DNA of 64,000 nucleotides, taken from contig NZ_CP047023.1 of the NCBI RefSeq assembly GCF_009796765.1, positions 2,959,501 to 3,023,500 of the forward strand, given 5' to 3'. The translations under genes were made by a program, and so were the position numbers. Under the pieces are notes generated by a model. It was given only the letters and a program-made list of their open reading frames with translations, searched no databases and was not told where the DNA came from. This DNA comes from Paraglaciecola sp. L3A3. GTDB taxonomy: Bacteria; Pseudomonadota; Gammaproteobacteria; Enterobacterales; Alteromonadaceae. Shown here in pieces: positions 33,051 to 44,887 of the stretch. The stretch's first letter is position 1, and each line of letters begins with the position of its first letter.

Positions 33051-33659
33051 ATGTCGAAAAAATTTAAACAAAAAGTCGATAAACAGCGTTCGAGCAATAA
33101 TGACACTGTAATCAAAGCCCGTAAAATCATCTTATTTAATAAACCTTTTGATGTGTTAACCCAGTTTACCGACCAAGCAGGTAGGCAAACCTTAAAGGAT
33201 TTTATTCCTATTCCTGAAGTTTATGCCGCAGGCAGGTTAGATAAAGATAGCGAAGGTTTATTGGTATTAACCAATGATGGCAAATTACAAAATAAATTAG
33301 CCTCCCCCAAACATAAAACAGAAAAGACCTACTGGGTACAAGTTGAAGGTGCACCGCCAGAATCAGCTCTTGAGCAACTGCGCACAGGGGTAACATTAAA
33401 AGACGGCCCCACTAAACCGGCAAGAGTAGAAGTGATAGACATTCCCGAAGTATGGGAGCGAACCCCTCCCGTCAGGTTTAGACAAAATATCCCAACTACG
33501 TGGTTATCTATTACCATTGCTGAAGGACGCAACCGACAAGTTAGGCGGATGACAGCACACATTGGCTTCCCTACCCTCAGATTGATCCGCTACAGTATTG
33601 GCAATTGGACCATAGACGGAATTGCCAATGGCCAATATGTCGAAGTAAAAACCGAATAG
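33051..33659 (+). CDS. rluE: 23S rRNA pseudouridine synthase RluE
   Basis: An RsuA-family pseudouridine synthase. The catalytic Asp is in [19 protein letters not shown], and the closing motif [21 protein letters not shown] is intact. At 202 residues there is no S4 domain, which is typical of RluE (target U2457 in E. coli). The N-terminal 25 residues are basic. It is divergent from icd across about 230 bases and is not coupled to mnmA (168 bases away). Confidence 0.9.
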   Translation: MSKKFKQKVDKQRSSNNDTVIKARKIILFNKPFDVLTQFTDQAGRQTLKDFIPIPEVYAAGRLDKDSEGLLVLTNDGKLQNKLASPKHKTEKTYWVQVEGAPPESALEQLRTGVTLKDGPTKPARVEVIDIPEVWERTPPVRFRQNIPTTWLSITIAEGRNRQVRRMTAHIGFPTLRLIRYSIGNWTIDGIANGQYVEVKTE

Positions 33660-33826
33660 CAGAAAAACATGGATTGTCTCAAAAGGCTGGTTGTTTCAAT
33701 GCTATAGACATGCGTTTAACAACTTTCATAGATCTAAATTCGCTTATTAAGCAGATGATCTAGAGTCAAATTTCTGCTAAAGTTCGCCTCCATTTTTTGC
33801 ACCTAAATCTGAACCTAATTTAATCT

Positions 33827-34957
33827 ATGACAACATCAGCTCAAACAAGTACTTCAGTTCAAGATAACAGCCAAATTAAAGTCATTGTTGGTATGTCTGG
33901 CGGAGTTGATTCTTCTGTATCTGCATACTTGCTTAAACAGCAAGGTTATCAGGTTGAAGGATTGTTCATGAAAAACTGGGAAGAAGACGACAATGAAGAA
34001 TACTGTTCTGCTGCTGAAGATCTAAAAGATGCTCAGGCAGTGGCTGATAAGTTGGGTATTGAGTTACATACCATCAACTTTGCTGCTGAATACTGGGACA
34101 ATGTATTTGAATATTTTTTAGCTGAATACAAAGCTGGTCGTACTCCTAATCCAGATATCATGTGTAATAAAGAAATAAAATTTAAAGCCTTTCTTGAGTT
34201 TGCAGCTGAAGAATTATCAGCCGATTACATTGCTACAGGTCATTACGTTCAGCGTTCAAATGAAAGCGGCCATTGGCAAATGTTACGAGGCTTAGACGGC
34301 AACAAAGATCAAAGCTACTTTTTGTATACCCTAGGCGAACAACATATTAGCCAAACCTTATTTCCCATTGGGCACTTAGAAAAACCCAGAGTCCGTGAAA
34401 TAGCGCTAGAGCAAGATTTAGTCACGCATAACAAAAAAGACAGTACGGGTATTTGTTTTATTGGTGAAAGAAAATTCAAAGAATTTTTAGCCCAATATCT
34501 ACCTGCGCAACCTGGTGAGATTGAAACTGCCGAAGGGAAGATAATAGGTAAACATGACGGCTTGATGTACCACACATTAGGTCAGCGTAAAGGCTTATTA
34601 ATTGGTGGCATGAAAGAATATGGCGACGATCCTTGGTATGTCGTTGACAAAGATGTTGCGCGTAATGTTTTGATTGTTGGCCAAGGTGCTAACCACCCTC
34701 GCCTATATTCAAAAGGTCTAGTCGCTAACCAACTAGATTGGGTAGACAGAAAAGGGCCGCAAAATGAAATCAAGTGTGTAGTCAAAACTCGCTATCGCCA
34801 AGAAGATATTCCTTGTACTGTCACTCCTCAACAAGATGGCAGCGTACTTGTTATGTTTGAGCAACCACAAAAAGCCGTCACACCTGGCCAATCAGCTGTA
34901 TTTTATCAAGAGCAAGTCTGCCTGGGTGGCGGGATAATAGAGAATTACATCCGCTAA
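33827..34957 (+). CDS. mnmA: tRNA-specific 2-thiouridylase MnmA
   Basis: Thiolates U34 of the tRNAs for Lys, Glu and Gln. The PP-loop is GMSGGVDSS. Catalytic cysteines are in [11 protein letters not shown] (about residue 112) and [11 protein letters not shown] (about 208). It is 376 residues with a slightly long polar N-terminus. The stop shares one base with the hflD start, in the conserved mnmA-hflD-purB order known from E. coli. Confidence 0.97.
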   Translation: MTTSAQTSTSVQDNSQIKVIVGMSGGVDSSVSAYLLKQQGYQVEGLFMKNWEEDDNEEYCSAAEDLKDAQAVADKLGIELHTINFAAEYWDNVFEYFLAEYKAGRTPNPDIMCNKEIKFKAFLEFAAEELSADYIATGHYVQRSNESGHWQMLRGLDGNKDQSYFLYTLGEQHISQTLFPIGHLEKPRVREIALEQDLVTHNKKDSTGICFIGERKFKEFLAQYLPAQPGEIETAEGKIIGKHDGLMYHTLGQRKGLLIGGMKEYGDDPWYVVDKDVARNVLIVGQGANHPRLYSKGLVANQLDWVDRKGPQNEIKCVVKTRYRQEDIPCTVTPQQDGSVLVMFEQPQKAVTPGQSAVFYQEQVCLGGGIIENYIR

Positions 34958-35601
34958 TGAGTGAATATCAAAACAACCGTTTTTATCAGAGTAATATTGC
35001 TTTAGCTGGTGTTTGCCAAGCTGCAGTATTAGTTAAACAAATTGCCCGTCAAAATGAATTTGATCAGGCTGCTCTAGCCACCTGTATTAGTAGTATTACA
35101 GTCACCGAACCGAAAAATACTGAAGAAGTGTATGGCGATATTTCAAAGCTGGCTTTAGGTTATCAAACCATTCTCAGTCAGTTAGGTAATCAAACCAACA
35201 AAGACGTTGAAATTACCCGTTACATTGCTAATTTGTTATCGATTGAACGTAAGCTTACAGGTAACAAAAAAGCGCTTAATACCTTAGGCGAGCGTATCAG
35301 TAATGTGCAAAGACAAGCATTACATTTAGACTTACTCGATACACAAATGTTACGTAATTTAGATAGTATTTATACCGACGTAATCAGCCCACTAGGTAGA
35401 AAAATTCAAGTGGGCGGCGATCCTGCTCTACTGAAACGAGAAGATAATCAATATCGAGTCAGAGCCGCACTATTAGCCGGTGTAAGAGCCACAGTATTAT
35501 GGCGTCAACTAGGTGGTAAACGACGTCATATATTGCTAAACAGACAACAAATTGTGAAAAGCGCAGAACAAACTTTAAACCATATTAACACAGCATATTA
35601 G
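34957..35601 (+). CDS. hflD: High frequency lysogenization protein HflD homolog
   Basis: A 214-residue, mostly helical protein peripheral to the inner membrane. It matches HflD (YcfC) by sequence pattern (ALAGVCQAA, VKQIARQ, VRAALLAGVRATVLWRQLGG) and by position between mnmA and purB. In E. coli it affects the lambda lysogeny decision; its ordinary cellular role is unclear. It is one base overlapped with mnmA and 9 bases from purB. Confidence 0.93.
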   Translation: MSEYQNNRFYQSNIALAGVCQAAVLVKQIARQNEFDQAALATCISSITVTEPKNTEEVYGDISKLALGYQTILSQLGNQTNKDVEITRYIANLLSIERKLTGNKKALNTLGERISNVQRQALHLDLLDTQMLRNLDSIYTDVISPLGRKIQVGGDPALLKREDNQYRVRAALLAGVRATVLWRQLGGKRRHILLNRQQIVKSAEQTLNHINTAY

Positions 35602-36984
<1,383 letters not shown>

Positions 36985-37025
36985 TTCAACCTCCAACAAG
37001 GTCGATTTTTAACTCCTAAAAAACA

Positions 37026-37058
37026 GATGCCGACTATACTTAGTCGGCATCAATTTTT
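37026..37058 (+). terminator. Rho-independent terminator after purB
   Basis: An 11-bp perfect stem GATGCCGACTA (37026-37036) with 37041-37051, loop TACT, followed by AATTTTT. It ends 15 bases before the cyclase gene. Confidence 0.88.
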
Positions 37059-37072
37059 AAAAGGAATTAAAA

Positions 37073-38305
37073 ATGCTCAAAAACTTATTAAAACTGTGGG
37101 TCAGCGCTGGTATTGCTCGTTATCCACATGAATATTTCACTCCAGTACGTCTCACCAACATCATTGCATTTTTAGTCATACTGGTATCTGTATGTCAAAT
37201 TCCTAATGCGATATGGTTTTGGCAACAAGCTGGAAAATATCAGCTTGGGATCACCTGTTCTACAATCACCTTACTTATTCTTGTACCCACTCTCAATCAC
37301 TTTGGTTATTATTTAACAGCCAAAATTTGGTTGAACATAATTTATATACTTAACTTAATTGTTACCTGCTTATTATGGCAACTGGACTTATATATTCACT
37401 TTTTTTATTTATTAGCCGTAGTCTGTTGCCCATTCTTTTTCACAGAAGATGAAGTGAAATACAAATGGTTTTTTTCGCTGTTATTCAGCACATGCTTTTT
37501 AGCAACAGAAATCTATTATCAATTAAACTTAGTTAACCCATACACCCCTGCTCAGCAAAACTTTAAATTTGCCAGTGCTTGTCTATTAACATTAGCTAGT
37601 TTACTTTGCAGTTTTCATATTCAAAAAAATATTAGCCGCAGTTGGAAAAAACTGGCTTTTGAAAAGATGCGTTCGGAGCAACTTTTATTAAATATATTGC
37701 CAAATAGTATCGCTCAAAGATTAAAAAACTCGACCCATCTAATTGCTGACTATTTCGCTCAAGCCAGTATTTTATTTGCAGATATACAAGACTTTACACC
37801 CATTTGTAAAAAACATAGTCCACAACAACTGGTTAAAATATTAAATGAGATTTTTTGTACTTTTGACGAATTGTCACTCAAGTACGGATTAGAAAAAATA
37901 AAAACCAGTGGCGATGGCTACATGGCTGCAGGAGGTTTACCTAAAGCCGATTCAAAACATGCCATTCAATGTTGTTGTTGTGCGATAGAAATGCAGCAAG
38001 CGTTTCAAAAAATCAGTAAAAAACACAACTTAAAAACTGGCTTACGTATCGGCATAGGTTGTGGCGAAGTAGTCGCTGGTATTATAGGTAAAAACAAATT
38101 CAGCTATGACATGTGGGGCGAAGCAGTTAACCTAGCTTCACGGATGGAAAGCCACGGCTTATGTAATAAAATTCAAACGACTCAGTCAACCTATGATTTA
38201 ACCAAAAACACCTTTGATTATGTCAAACGCGGCGAAATAAAAATCAAAGGTCTAGGTTTGGTTAATACCTATTGGTTACTGGGTCGTAAACAAAAACTTG
38301 GATAA
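37073..38305 (+). CDS. Membrane class III adenylate cyclase
   Basis: Makes cAMP from ATP. The first about 190 residues hold about six hydrophobic segments in three hairpins, with no known sensor motif. The class III cyclase domain spans about 215-405. Metal aspartates are Asp237 (FADIQDFT) and Asp281 (SGDGYMA). The base-selecting residues are Lys277 (IKTSGD) and Asp346 (YDMWGEAVN), which is the adenine-specific pair; guanylate cyclases carry Glu and Cys/Ser. The transition-state Asn and Arg are present in NLASRM. It starts with its own AAGGA ribosome site and lies two bases before the ribosomal oxygenase gene. Confidence 0.92.
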   Translation: MLKNLLKLWVSAGIARYPHEYFTPVRLTNIIAFLVILVSVCQIPNAIWFWQQAGKYQLGITCSTITLLILVPTLNHFGYYLTAKIWLNIIYILNLIVTCLLWQLDLYIHFFYLLAVVCCPFFFTEDEVKYKWFFSLLFSTCFLATEIYYQLNLVNPYTPAQQNFKFASACLLTLASLLCSFHIQKNISRSWKKLAFEKMRSEQLLLNILPNSIAQRLKNSTHLIADYFAQASILFADIQDFTPICKKHSPQQLVKILNEIFCTFDELSLKYGLEKIKTSGDGYMAAGGLPKADSKHAIQCCCCAIEMQQAFQKISKKHNLKTGLRIGIGCGEVVAGIIGKNKFSYDMWGEAVNLASRMESHGLCNKIQTTQSTYDLTKNTFDYVKRGEIKIKGLGLVNTYWLLGRKQKLG

Positions 38306-38307
38306 CA

Positions 38308-39453
38308 ATGTACCAATTACAAAATTTCGATATTGAACATTTTCTAACAGAATATTGGCAGAAAAAACCCTGTATCATCAAACAAGGCTTTAAAGATTTT
38401 ATTGATCCTGTGGATGAGCATATATTGGCAGGCTTAACCGAAGAAGATTCGGTTGACTCAAGAATTGTCAGCTATGAGTACCAAAAATGGCAGGTAAACC
38501 ACGGACCATATGATGACATTAACCAACATTGTATTGGTGCTTGGAGTTTGTTGGTGCAATCAGTCGATCATTATATTCCACAAGCAGATCTATTAATGCG
38601 CGCCTTTGATTTTATTCCCCATTGGCGTATGGATGATTTAATGGTCAGTTATTCCAACGAAAATGCTGGAGTGGGCCCACATTTAGATCAATACGATGTA
38701 TTTATTATTCAAGGCAAAGGTTCAAGACGCTGGCAAGTGGGCTTACCCGGAAAATATCAATCTTTCAGACCTCATTGTGATTTATCGCAAATACCTGAAT
38801 TTACCGCAGTCATCGATCAAGTATTAACCGCTGGCGACATTATTTATATTCCGCCAAATCACCCCCATAATGGTATCGCTCTAGAAGAATGTTTAAATTA
38901 TTCAGTGGGATTTCGCGCACCGACACAACAAGAAATGTTATCGTCTTTTGCTGATTTTGCCATCGATAATAACGTGCTAGCTAAACGTTACAGCGATCCA
39001 AAACTACAAAGACGTACCCATAGTGGTGAAATCAAGCAACAAGAAGTATTGGCTTTTAAACAATTTCTGCAACAAACTTTAGAAAGCGAGCTCTTCTCTG
39101 AATGGTTAGCTAGTTTTATGAGCCAAAGCAAAGTCGTATCTGAAGAATATGAGCAAGAGCAAAGTTTTACGGTACAAGAAATTACAGAATTGTTAGCGCA
39201 AGGAGCCAGTTTTATCAGGTCGCCTGGGGTTAAAGCTGTGTTTGCGGAGCAGCCTTTAAATGGCAACGACAACTTCACTTTTTACATAGAAAGCCAAGCT
39301 TTTTCCATTCCAGCAGAACATACAAATTGGCTGATAGACTTTTTATCTGCCCCTCAATTTAGTCACTCACCTGAGAATCCCTCAGAAAAATGTTTATTTT
39401 TCACACAGTTATTGTCTACACTAGTTAATTCGGGGTATTGGTACCTCGAATAA
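38308..39453 (+). CDS. roxA: Ribosomal protein L16 arginine hydroxylase (RoxA/YcfD)
   Basis: An iron/2-oxoglutarate oxygenase of the cupin JmjC type that hydroxylates an arginine of L16 in E. coli. The iron triad is in GPHLDQYDVF (His about 124, Asp about 126) and HPHNGIAL (His about 187). A C-terminal winged-helix-like dimer region completes the 381 residues (E. coli YcfD has 373). It is only two bases after the adenylate cyclase stop and 13 bases before a GNAT gene, so the three are one operon. Confidence 0.93.
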   Translation: MYQLQNFDIEHFLTEYWQKKPCIIKQGFKDFIDPVDEHILAGLTEEDSVDSRIVSYEYQKWQVNHGPYDDINQHCIGAWSLLVQSVDHYIPQADLLMRAFDFIPHWRMDDLMVSYSNENAGVGPHLDQYDVFIIQGKGSRRWQVGLPGKYQSFRPHCDLSQIPEFTAVIDQVLTAGDIIYIPPNHPHNGIALEECLNYSVGFRAPTQQEMLSSFADFAIDNNVLAKRYSDPKLQRRTHSGEIKQQEVLAFKQFLQQTLESELFSEWLASFMSQSKVVSEEYEQEQSFTVQEITELLAQGASFIRSPGVKAVFAEQPLNGNDNFTFYIESQAFSIPAEHTNWLIDFLSAPQFSHSPENPSEKCLFFTQLLSTLVNSGYWYLE

Positions 39454-39466
39454 CTGGAGTCACCAT

Positions 39467-39925
39467 ATGACGTTTTATACTAAAAACGTCGACTGGGGAA
39501 ACGCACAACACAAACTTAAAAAAATTAGAGACAAGGTATTTGTATGCCAATGGCGCCTTCCTAAAGATTGCGAATTTGATCAAGATGACCAAATTGCATT
39601 TCACGTATTAGTACTCAATGATACTAATCAGGAAATAGCCACAGGACGCATTACGCCAAAAGGAGAAATTGGTCGTATTGCCGTTGAGCCTCAATATAGA
39701 GGTCCTGAAGTGTATCAAATACTCTTTAATGCACTGCTTAATATCGCTAGGCAACAAAATTTGGACGATGTATTAGTACAGTGTGAGTTGGAAGGTGTTA
39801 ACTATTATAAACAACAAGGATTCCGCCCCGTCGGTACAGTGTTTATGGAGGCAGGCATAGCAAGACAATCAATGGTGTGCAGCCTCAATGAGTTTTCTTT
39901 GACTAAAGTAGAACTCACCCACTAG
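39467..39925 (+). CDS. GNAT-family N-acetyltransferase
   Basis: A 152-residue single-domain acetyltransferase. The acetyl-CoA pyrophosphate-binding region reads GRIAVEPQYRGPEVYQILF, and the later motif YYKQQGFRPVG is typical of the fold. The substrate is unknown. The ribosome site TGGAG precedes the ATG by seven bases. Co-transcribed with roxA and the adenylate cyclase by spacing. It ends 95 bases before the convergent ydiJ-type gene. Confidence 0.85.
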   Translation: MTFYTKNVDWGNAQHKLKKIRDKVFVCQWRLPKDCEFDQDDQIAFHVLVLNDTNQEIATGRITPKGEIGRIAVEPQYRGPEVYQILFNALLNIARQQNLDDVLVQCELEGVNYYKQQGFRPVGTVFMEAGIARQSMVCSLNEFSLTKVELTH

Positions 39926-39928
39926 GAA

Positions 39929-39968
39929 AAATTAGGTTATATCAAACTTGATATGTGTTACCTAATTT
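39929..39968. repeat. Hairpin between convergent genes
   Basis: AAATTAGGT (39929-39937) pairs with ACCTAATTT (39960-39968), and TATCAA/TTGATA extends an inner stem. The position between two convergent stops suggests a weak bidirectional terminator. There is no long T tract. Confidence 0.55.
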
Positions 39969-40020
39969 AGCCTAGCGGCTTTGTTAATTTAACGGTTTAT
40001 AACAAACTCTTTATAACAGC

Positions 40021-43000
40021 TTAGAAATGTTCAGCTAATATTTGTAACGGGTGTTTAGGTTTAAAATTATCAAACCTAGCCACTTGGCTACGACAAGAAT
40101 ACCCAGTGGCTAATATTTGTTCTGGTCGTAGTTTTTTCACAGCTTGCTCCCAACTCATCTCATAAAGCCCTTTAGACTCAGCTAAATGACTTTCTTCATG
40201 ACCAAAAGTACCCGCCATACCACAACAACCAACAGCAATTGAATGAAGCTCTAAACCAGCTTGGCTAAAGATCCCTTGCCACTCTTTTTCAGAAGTAGGT
40301 AAAGCAGTTTTTTCGCTGCAATGACCAAACAAAGCATAACTTTGACTATTAGTTTTTACTTTAGGCAATTCAATATTTTGTAGCCATTCATGCACTAACT
40401 GCACATTAAAGTCACCACGAGATTTACCTAATATTTTACTATACTCATCTCGGTAACAGAGCACCATAGACGGGTCGACACCTAACATAGGTAATTCAAG
40501 GTCGGCGATTTGATTCAATAAATCAGCTGCGTCTTTAGCAGTTTTTGCAAACTCCTTCAAAAAACCTTTAACGTGCTGTGGTTTACCATTGGGTTTAAAC
40601 GGCAACAATATAGGTTCATAGCCTAATTTACTAATCAGTTTAACTAACGCCACTACCACATCTGCATCGTAATAACTGGTGAAAGGGTCTTGTACAATAC
40701 AAACTTTTTTCGCTCTCGCCTCAGCCGACATAGACTGTAATTCGGCTAAATTAAATTTTGTCGATTGCTCCCCTGCTAGTGATTTTTGTAAAGTGGGCTG
40801 TGACAAGATAGGCGTGTTTACGTAACCAACCGTTTTGCGAATAGTGGTGTTCACCCAATCTTGCTTTAAAAAGAAATTAATCAAGCCAGGAGCTTTTGCC
40901 ATCAATGGCGCCATGACTTCGATATTCCCTACTAAAAAGTCTTTCGCCGGACGCATGTATCTTTGATGATAAATACTTAAAAATCGTGACCTAAAGCTAG
41001 GTACATCAACACTCACAGGACATTGGCTAGAACAAGCTTTACAAGCTAAACAACCTTCCATCACTTCTAATACTTGATGTGAAAAATCTTCGGTTTGTTT
41101 TTTATCGGTAGAATTTCGAAAACGCTCAAACCAAGTAGGTGGATCTTCGTTATGTTCAAGTTCATTAATATCAATATTGCGTTCTGACAATAATCTTAAC
41201 CATTCACGGACAATTCCTGCTCGACCTTTAGGACTGTGACGTCTATCACCTGTCACCTTAAATGACGGACACATAGGAGATGTAGTGTCATAGTTAAAAC
41301 ATAAACCATTACCATTACAGCTCATAGCCGCTTCAAACGACGTACGCACAGCTATAGGAATTTGTCGGTCAAACTCACCACGTTTTTGCCCAGCAACTTT
41401 GACCAACTCATCGGTCGACTCAAGAGGTGTACAGATTTTACCTGGGTTCATTTTATTGAGCGGATCAAATACAGATTTAATTTTACGTAACTCGGTATAT
41501 AACTCTTCACCAAAAAACTGAGGACTATATTCACTGCGGTAACCTTTACCGTGTTCTCCCCACATTAAACCACCATATTTGGCCACCAGCTCAACCACTT
41601 TATCTGATATTTGTGGGATCATTTTTTCTTGTTCTGGGTCGCACATATCTAACGCAGGACGCACATGCAACACACCGGCATCAACATGTCCAAACATGCC
41701 ATATTTTAAGCCGTAGCCATCTAATAATGTACGAAACTCCATAATAAAATCGGCTAAATTTTCTGGTGGTACCGCTGTATCTTCTACAAACGCTAGAGGT
41801 TTTTTATCGCCCTTGGTTTTGCCTAACAAACCTACTGACTTTTTACGCATAGCGTAAATTTTACCAATATCGGCTTTGTCATAAGTCACTTGAAAACCAA
41901 TCACACCGATATCGCCAGCTTTTTCTAAACTAGCAGATAAACTAGCAATTTTTTGTTCGATATCAGCTTGATCGTTACTGTTGTACTCAACCATGTTTAG
42001 ACCCAGAACGGTTTTGCCTTCCACTTCTGTAATGAGGTCTTTTACTGAATGCCAAATAATATCTTGTTTAGCAAGGTTAAGCACATTGCTATCAACGGTT
42101 TCAACCGAAGTTGCATTTGCCGCCACCATACTAGGAGCATGCCTTAACGCTGATTCAAAAGAATCGTACTTAACATTAACCAAAGCTTTGAAAGTCGCTA
42201 TGGGCGTGATGTTTAGTTTAGCTTCGGCCACAAATACCAATGAACCTTCAGAGCCAGTAATCACACGGCTAATATCAAGCTCAGACAAATCATCATTTAA
42301 GGTGTTTTCAAGATCATAACCTGTTAAAAACCGATTCAACCTTGGGAATTTAGCTAATATTTGCTGACGTTTCTGCACACAAGTGGCTAACAATTGTTGC
42401 GCAACTTGACCATGTCGACTGTTTTGTTCCGCTAATTTTTTAGCTTCATCCATGGCCATAGGTTCAGTGGTTAATACTGTACCGTCAGCCAAAATAGAGG
42501 TTAAACCTAAAACATGATCACTGGTTTTGCCATACACCAATGAGCCCTGCCCTGATGCATCAGTACTGATCATGCCACCAACTGTGGCGCGATTACTGGT
42601 TGATAAATCTGGGGCAAAGAAAAAGCCTAATGGTCTTAACACATCGTTCAGTTGGTCTTTTACTACACCAGCTTGTACTCGGGCCCACTTCTCTTCTACA
42701 TTCACTTCTAAGACTTTATTCATGTGCCTTGACACATCAACAATAATCCCAGAGGTTAACGACTGGCCATTAGTACCCGTACCGCCACCACGAGCAGAAA
42801 ACCTAACGTTTTCAAACTGATTAGCCACAGAACCTATTGTTGAAATATCTTCAATAGATTTTGGCAGCACCACGGCTTGAGGCAACTGTTGGTAAATTGA
42901 GTTATCAGTAGCCACAGCCAAACGGCTGGCATAACTAAACTCAACATCACCAGTAAAAGATGACTGATTTAACGCGGTTAAAAATTCTTGGTATTCACTC

Positions 43001-43035
43001 TCAATAACTGAGCGGGGATCTAACGCTGGAAGCAT
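40021..43035 (-). CDS. ydiJ: FAD/Fe-S oxidoreductase, YdiJ type (D-2-hydroxyacid dehydrogenase)
   Basis: A 1004-residue fusion. The N-terminal FAD_binding_4 domain (about 45-270) has FSARGGGTGTNGQSLTSG. A FAD-oxidase C-terminal domain follows to about 540. A ferredoxin-like part carries CNGNGLCFNYD and CLACKACSSQCPVSVDVP (about 655-680). A CCG domain ends with GCCGMAGTFGHE. This order and length match E. coli YdiJ, reported as a D-2-hydroxyglutarate dehydrogenase; D-lactate oxidation is an alternative. It probably passes electrons to the quinone pool. Single gene, with no acid transporter nearby. Confidence 0.9.
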   Translation of the reverse strand: MLPALDPRSVIESEYQEFLTALNQSSFTGDVEFSYASRLAVATDNSIYQQLPQAVVLPKSIEDISTIGSVANQFENVRFSARGGGTGTNGQSLTSGIIVDVSRHMNKVLEVNVEEKWARVQAGVVKDQLNDVLRPLGFFFAPDLSTSNRATVGGMISTDASGQGSLVYGKTSDHVLGLTSILADGTVLTTEPMAMDEAKKLAEQNSRHGQVAQQLLATCVQKRQQILAKFPRLNRFLTGYDLENTLNDDLSELDISRVITGSEGSLVFVAEAKLNITPIATFKALVNVKYDSFESALRHAPSMVAANATSVETVDSNVLNLAKQDIIWHSVKDLITEVEGKTVLGLNMVEYNSNDQADIEQKIASLSASLEKAGDIGVIGFQVTYDKADIGKIYAMRKKSVGLLGKTKGDKKPLAFVEDTAVPPENLADFIMEFRTLLDGYGLKYGMFGHVDAGVLHVRPALDMCDPEQEKMIPQISDKVVELVAKYGGLMWGEHGKGYRSEYSPQFFGEELYTELRKIKSVFDPLNKMNPGKICTPLESTDELVKVAGQKRGEFDRQIPIAVRTSFEAAMSCNGNGLCFNYDTTSPMCPSFKVTGDRRHSPKGRAGIVREWLRLLSERNIDINELEHNEDPPTWFERFRNSTDKKQTEDFSHQVLEVMEGCLACKACSSQCPVSVDVPSFRSRFLSIYHQRYMRPAKDFLVGNIEVMAPLMAKAPGLINFFLKQDWVNTTIRKTVGYVNTPILSQPTLQKSLAGEQSTKFNLAELQSMSAEARAKKVCIVQDPFTSYYDADVVVALVKLISKLGYEPILLPFKPNGKPQHVKGFLKEFAKTAKDAADLLNQIADLELPMLGVDPSMVLCYRDEYSKILGKSRGDFNVQLVHEWLQNIELPKVKTNSQSYALFGHCSEKTALPTSEKEWQGIFSQAGLELHSIAVGCCGMAGTFGHEESHLAESKGLYEMSWEQAVKKLRPEQILATGYSCRSQVARFDNFKPKHPLQILAEHF

Positions 43036-43201
43036 AGTTTTAAGTTCGGATTCTGAGCCAAAATGATGTGCGCAATTATACCAACAAGTTAGGCCTATTC
43101 TCTATATTACTTTCAGAATAAAATAGTTTGTAACAACTAGGTTGTTTTATAAAAGCAGGCAAGTGCTACACTTCTGATTCAAAATAAGTTGAGATCATAT
43201 C

Positions 43202-43423
43202 ATGCAGAAAAAAATTCGAATAACCTTAGGTTTTATTTTCAGCGGCTTTGGCGTGGTATTTTTTATTGTACCGGGTTCAATGTTTGTCTTGTTATTAGGT
43301 TTATTGATGCTTAGTTATGATTTCCCCAAAGCACGTAACATACTAAGGATATGTCAAAAGTCCATGTCAAATTCTGCACGAAAACTTGACCGTATATTGT
43401 TAAATAGAAAATTAAGAAACTAA
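43202..43423 (+). CDS. Small two-helix membrane protein, PGPGW-like
   Basis: A 73-residue protein with two adjoining hydrophobic segments (about 5-20 and 23-38) joined at a Pro-Gly turn (IVPGSMF), then a basic cytoplasmic tail. This layout resembles the PGPGW family of small putative transmembrane proteins, whose function is unknown. The ATG follows GAGATCAT. It is divergent from the ydiJ-type gene and convergent with the EAL-HDOD gene. Confidence 0.7.
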   Translation: MQKKIRITLGFIFSGFGVVFFIVPGSMFVLLLGLLMLSYDFPKARNILRICQKSMSNSARKLDRILLNRKLRN

Positions 43424-43467
43424 TTTACCTGTACGTTTAATATAAGGGTAAAAATAATTCAGTGCCG

Positions 43468-44682
43468 CTATAGATATTTCATCACTTCATCGGCCCATTT
43501 TAATGCATCTCGATAACAGCGGTTATATGAGCAAACTTCTTGATTAGTTAATTGTTCAAACACGCTATTGCTAAACCTTTCAATACCTATTGAAATTTTC
43601 AACATTTCACCTAAATCATTATCTTTTTGTAATAATGCAATTTTAATTTCTGGGTTTAACTTAATGAATTTGAGAACTTCTTTCATTTCTCGTTCAAATA
43701 TCGCCTCAACCCCTGATAATAAGCCGACTAAAAAACAAGTAGAGGATGTCACTTTTTTGCCATTTTTAGCGGCGTGATTGGCATATAAAGCCAAAGTTTT
43801 TGCTCTAATTAAAATGATCCTAAACAACTCAATCGGACGAGAAGAATTAGAAACCAATACCAAAGTAATTGCCCATTGTTTTACAACATCTAAACCCAAT
43901 ATAACCACAGCATCTTTAACTGAACTTACATCTCTAACCAATTGGTAAATAGGACTATTAACTAAAGCGAATATTTTTAACGCTAACCCCGTATCTCGAG
44001 AAATTAATTCAGCTACTTCGTCTACTTCAATATCACTACGACTCAATTCTGATAAAAGGTGTAAAACACTTTGTTTATTCGCTTCAACTTTTTTACCTTT
44101 GATAATACTCGGTTTTTCTAGATAAAAACCCTGAAATAAATCAAAGCCTAAAGCCAAACATTTATCATAAACTTCTTGGTTCTCAACCTTCTCAGCCAAT
44201 AATAAACACCCGATATTTTTTAGTGTAGGTATCGCTTTTTCTAATCGATTAAAATCAAGACCTAATACATCAACTTTAATAATTTTTAAAAACTTAAAGA
44301 AAGGTACTTTACTTTTTTCTAGTAAATAATCGTCTAGAGCAAATTCAAAGCCTACACTTTTTAATTTGTTGATCCTTTGCAAAACAATAGGTGTGGGAGG
44401 AATGGTTTCTAATATCTCAAAAACAATATTTTTCGGAGCAATAGGAAAAAAATCTTCAGCCATTAAAAACTCTGCATCAACATTAATAAACATAGGTAAG
44501 CCCATATTTATATCTTTCTCCAAAATACTGGTGCAAATATTAACGAGTAATTCTCTAGTCGACATATCTGATATGTCATTAATATTTAATAAGTTTTCTC
44601 GTCTATATAAAAATTCATGAGCATATAGATCATTTTTTGAATCAAAGATTGGTTGACGAGCCAGTAATACAGAATCATCCAT
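43468..44682 (-). CDS. EAL-HDOD signalling protein
   Basis: An N-terminal EAL domain (about 5-200) followed by an HDOD domain (about 205-390), the YuxH/CdgJ layout. Most EAL metal and substrate residues can be traced (HEFLYR, FINVD, FEILE, ALDD, KVD, AEKVEN, QGFYLEKP), but loop 6 reads DDYLLE instead of DDFGTG, so phosphodiesterase activity is doubtful. In Vibrio such proteins affect motility and biofilm. I use ATG at 44682; GTG at 44685 adds one residue. It is divergent from the hybrid kinase gene across about 200 bases. Confidence 0.88.
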   Translation of the reverse strand: MDDSVLLARQPIFDSKNDLYAHEFLYRRENLLNINDISDMSTRELLVNICTSILEKDINMGLPMFINVDAEFLMAEDFFPIAPKNIVFEILETIPPTPIVLQRINKLKSVGFEFALDDYLLEKSKVPFFKFLKIIKVDVLGLDFNRLEKAIPTLKNIGCLLLAEKVENQEVYDKCLALGFDLFQGFYLEKPSIIKGKKVEANKQSVLHLLSELSRSDIEVDEVAELISRDTGLALKIFALVNSPIYQLVRDVSSVKDAVVILGLDVVKQWAITLVLVSNSSRPIELFRIILIRAKTLALYANHAAKNGKKVTSSTCFLVGLLSGVEAIFEREMKEVLKFIKLNPEIKIALLQKDNDLGEMLKISIGIERFSNSVFEQLTNQEVCSYNRCYRDALKWADEVMKYL

Positions 44683-44887
44683 CACAGGGGTATCTTTTCA
44701 ACATAGTTAACTTAACTTAGCATAATAAACAGAATCTTATTTAATTCTGAGAAACATAATTAATATTGACAATATAAGAACTACAACTCGAAGTCTTGGA
44801 AATTAAAAAGTTTTTATGTAAAGGTATCAACCAGCTCTCTGATACCTATCTATACTTAAAACGGTCAAATCAGGAAAACTCAAACTT

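Noticed and set aside
39964..39980. AGCCTAGCGGCTTTG as a third copy of the dispersed repeat
   Set aside because: Only about 13 bases resemble the core; the conserved GAGCGTTATCGAG part is missing.
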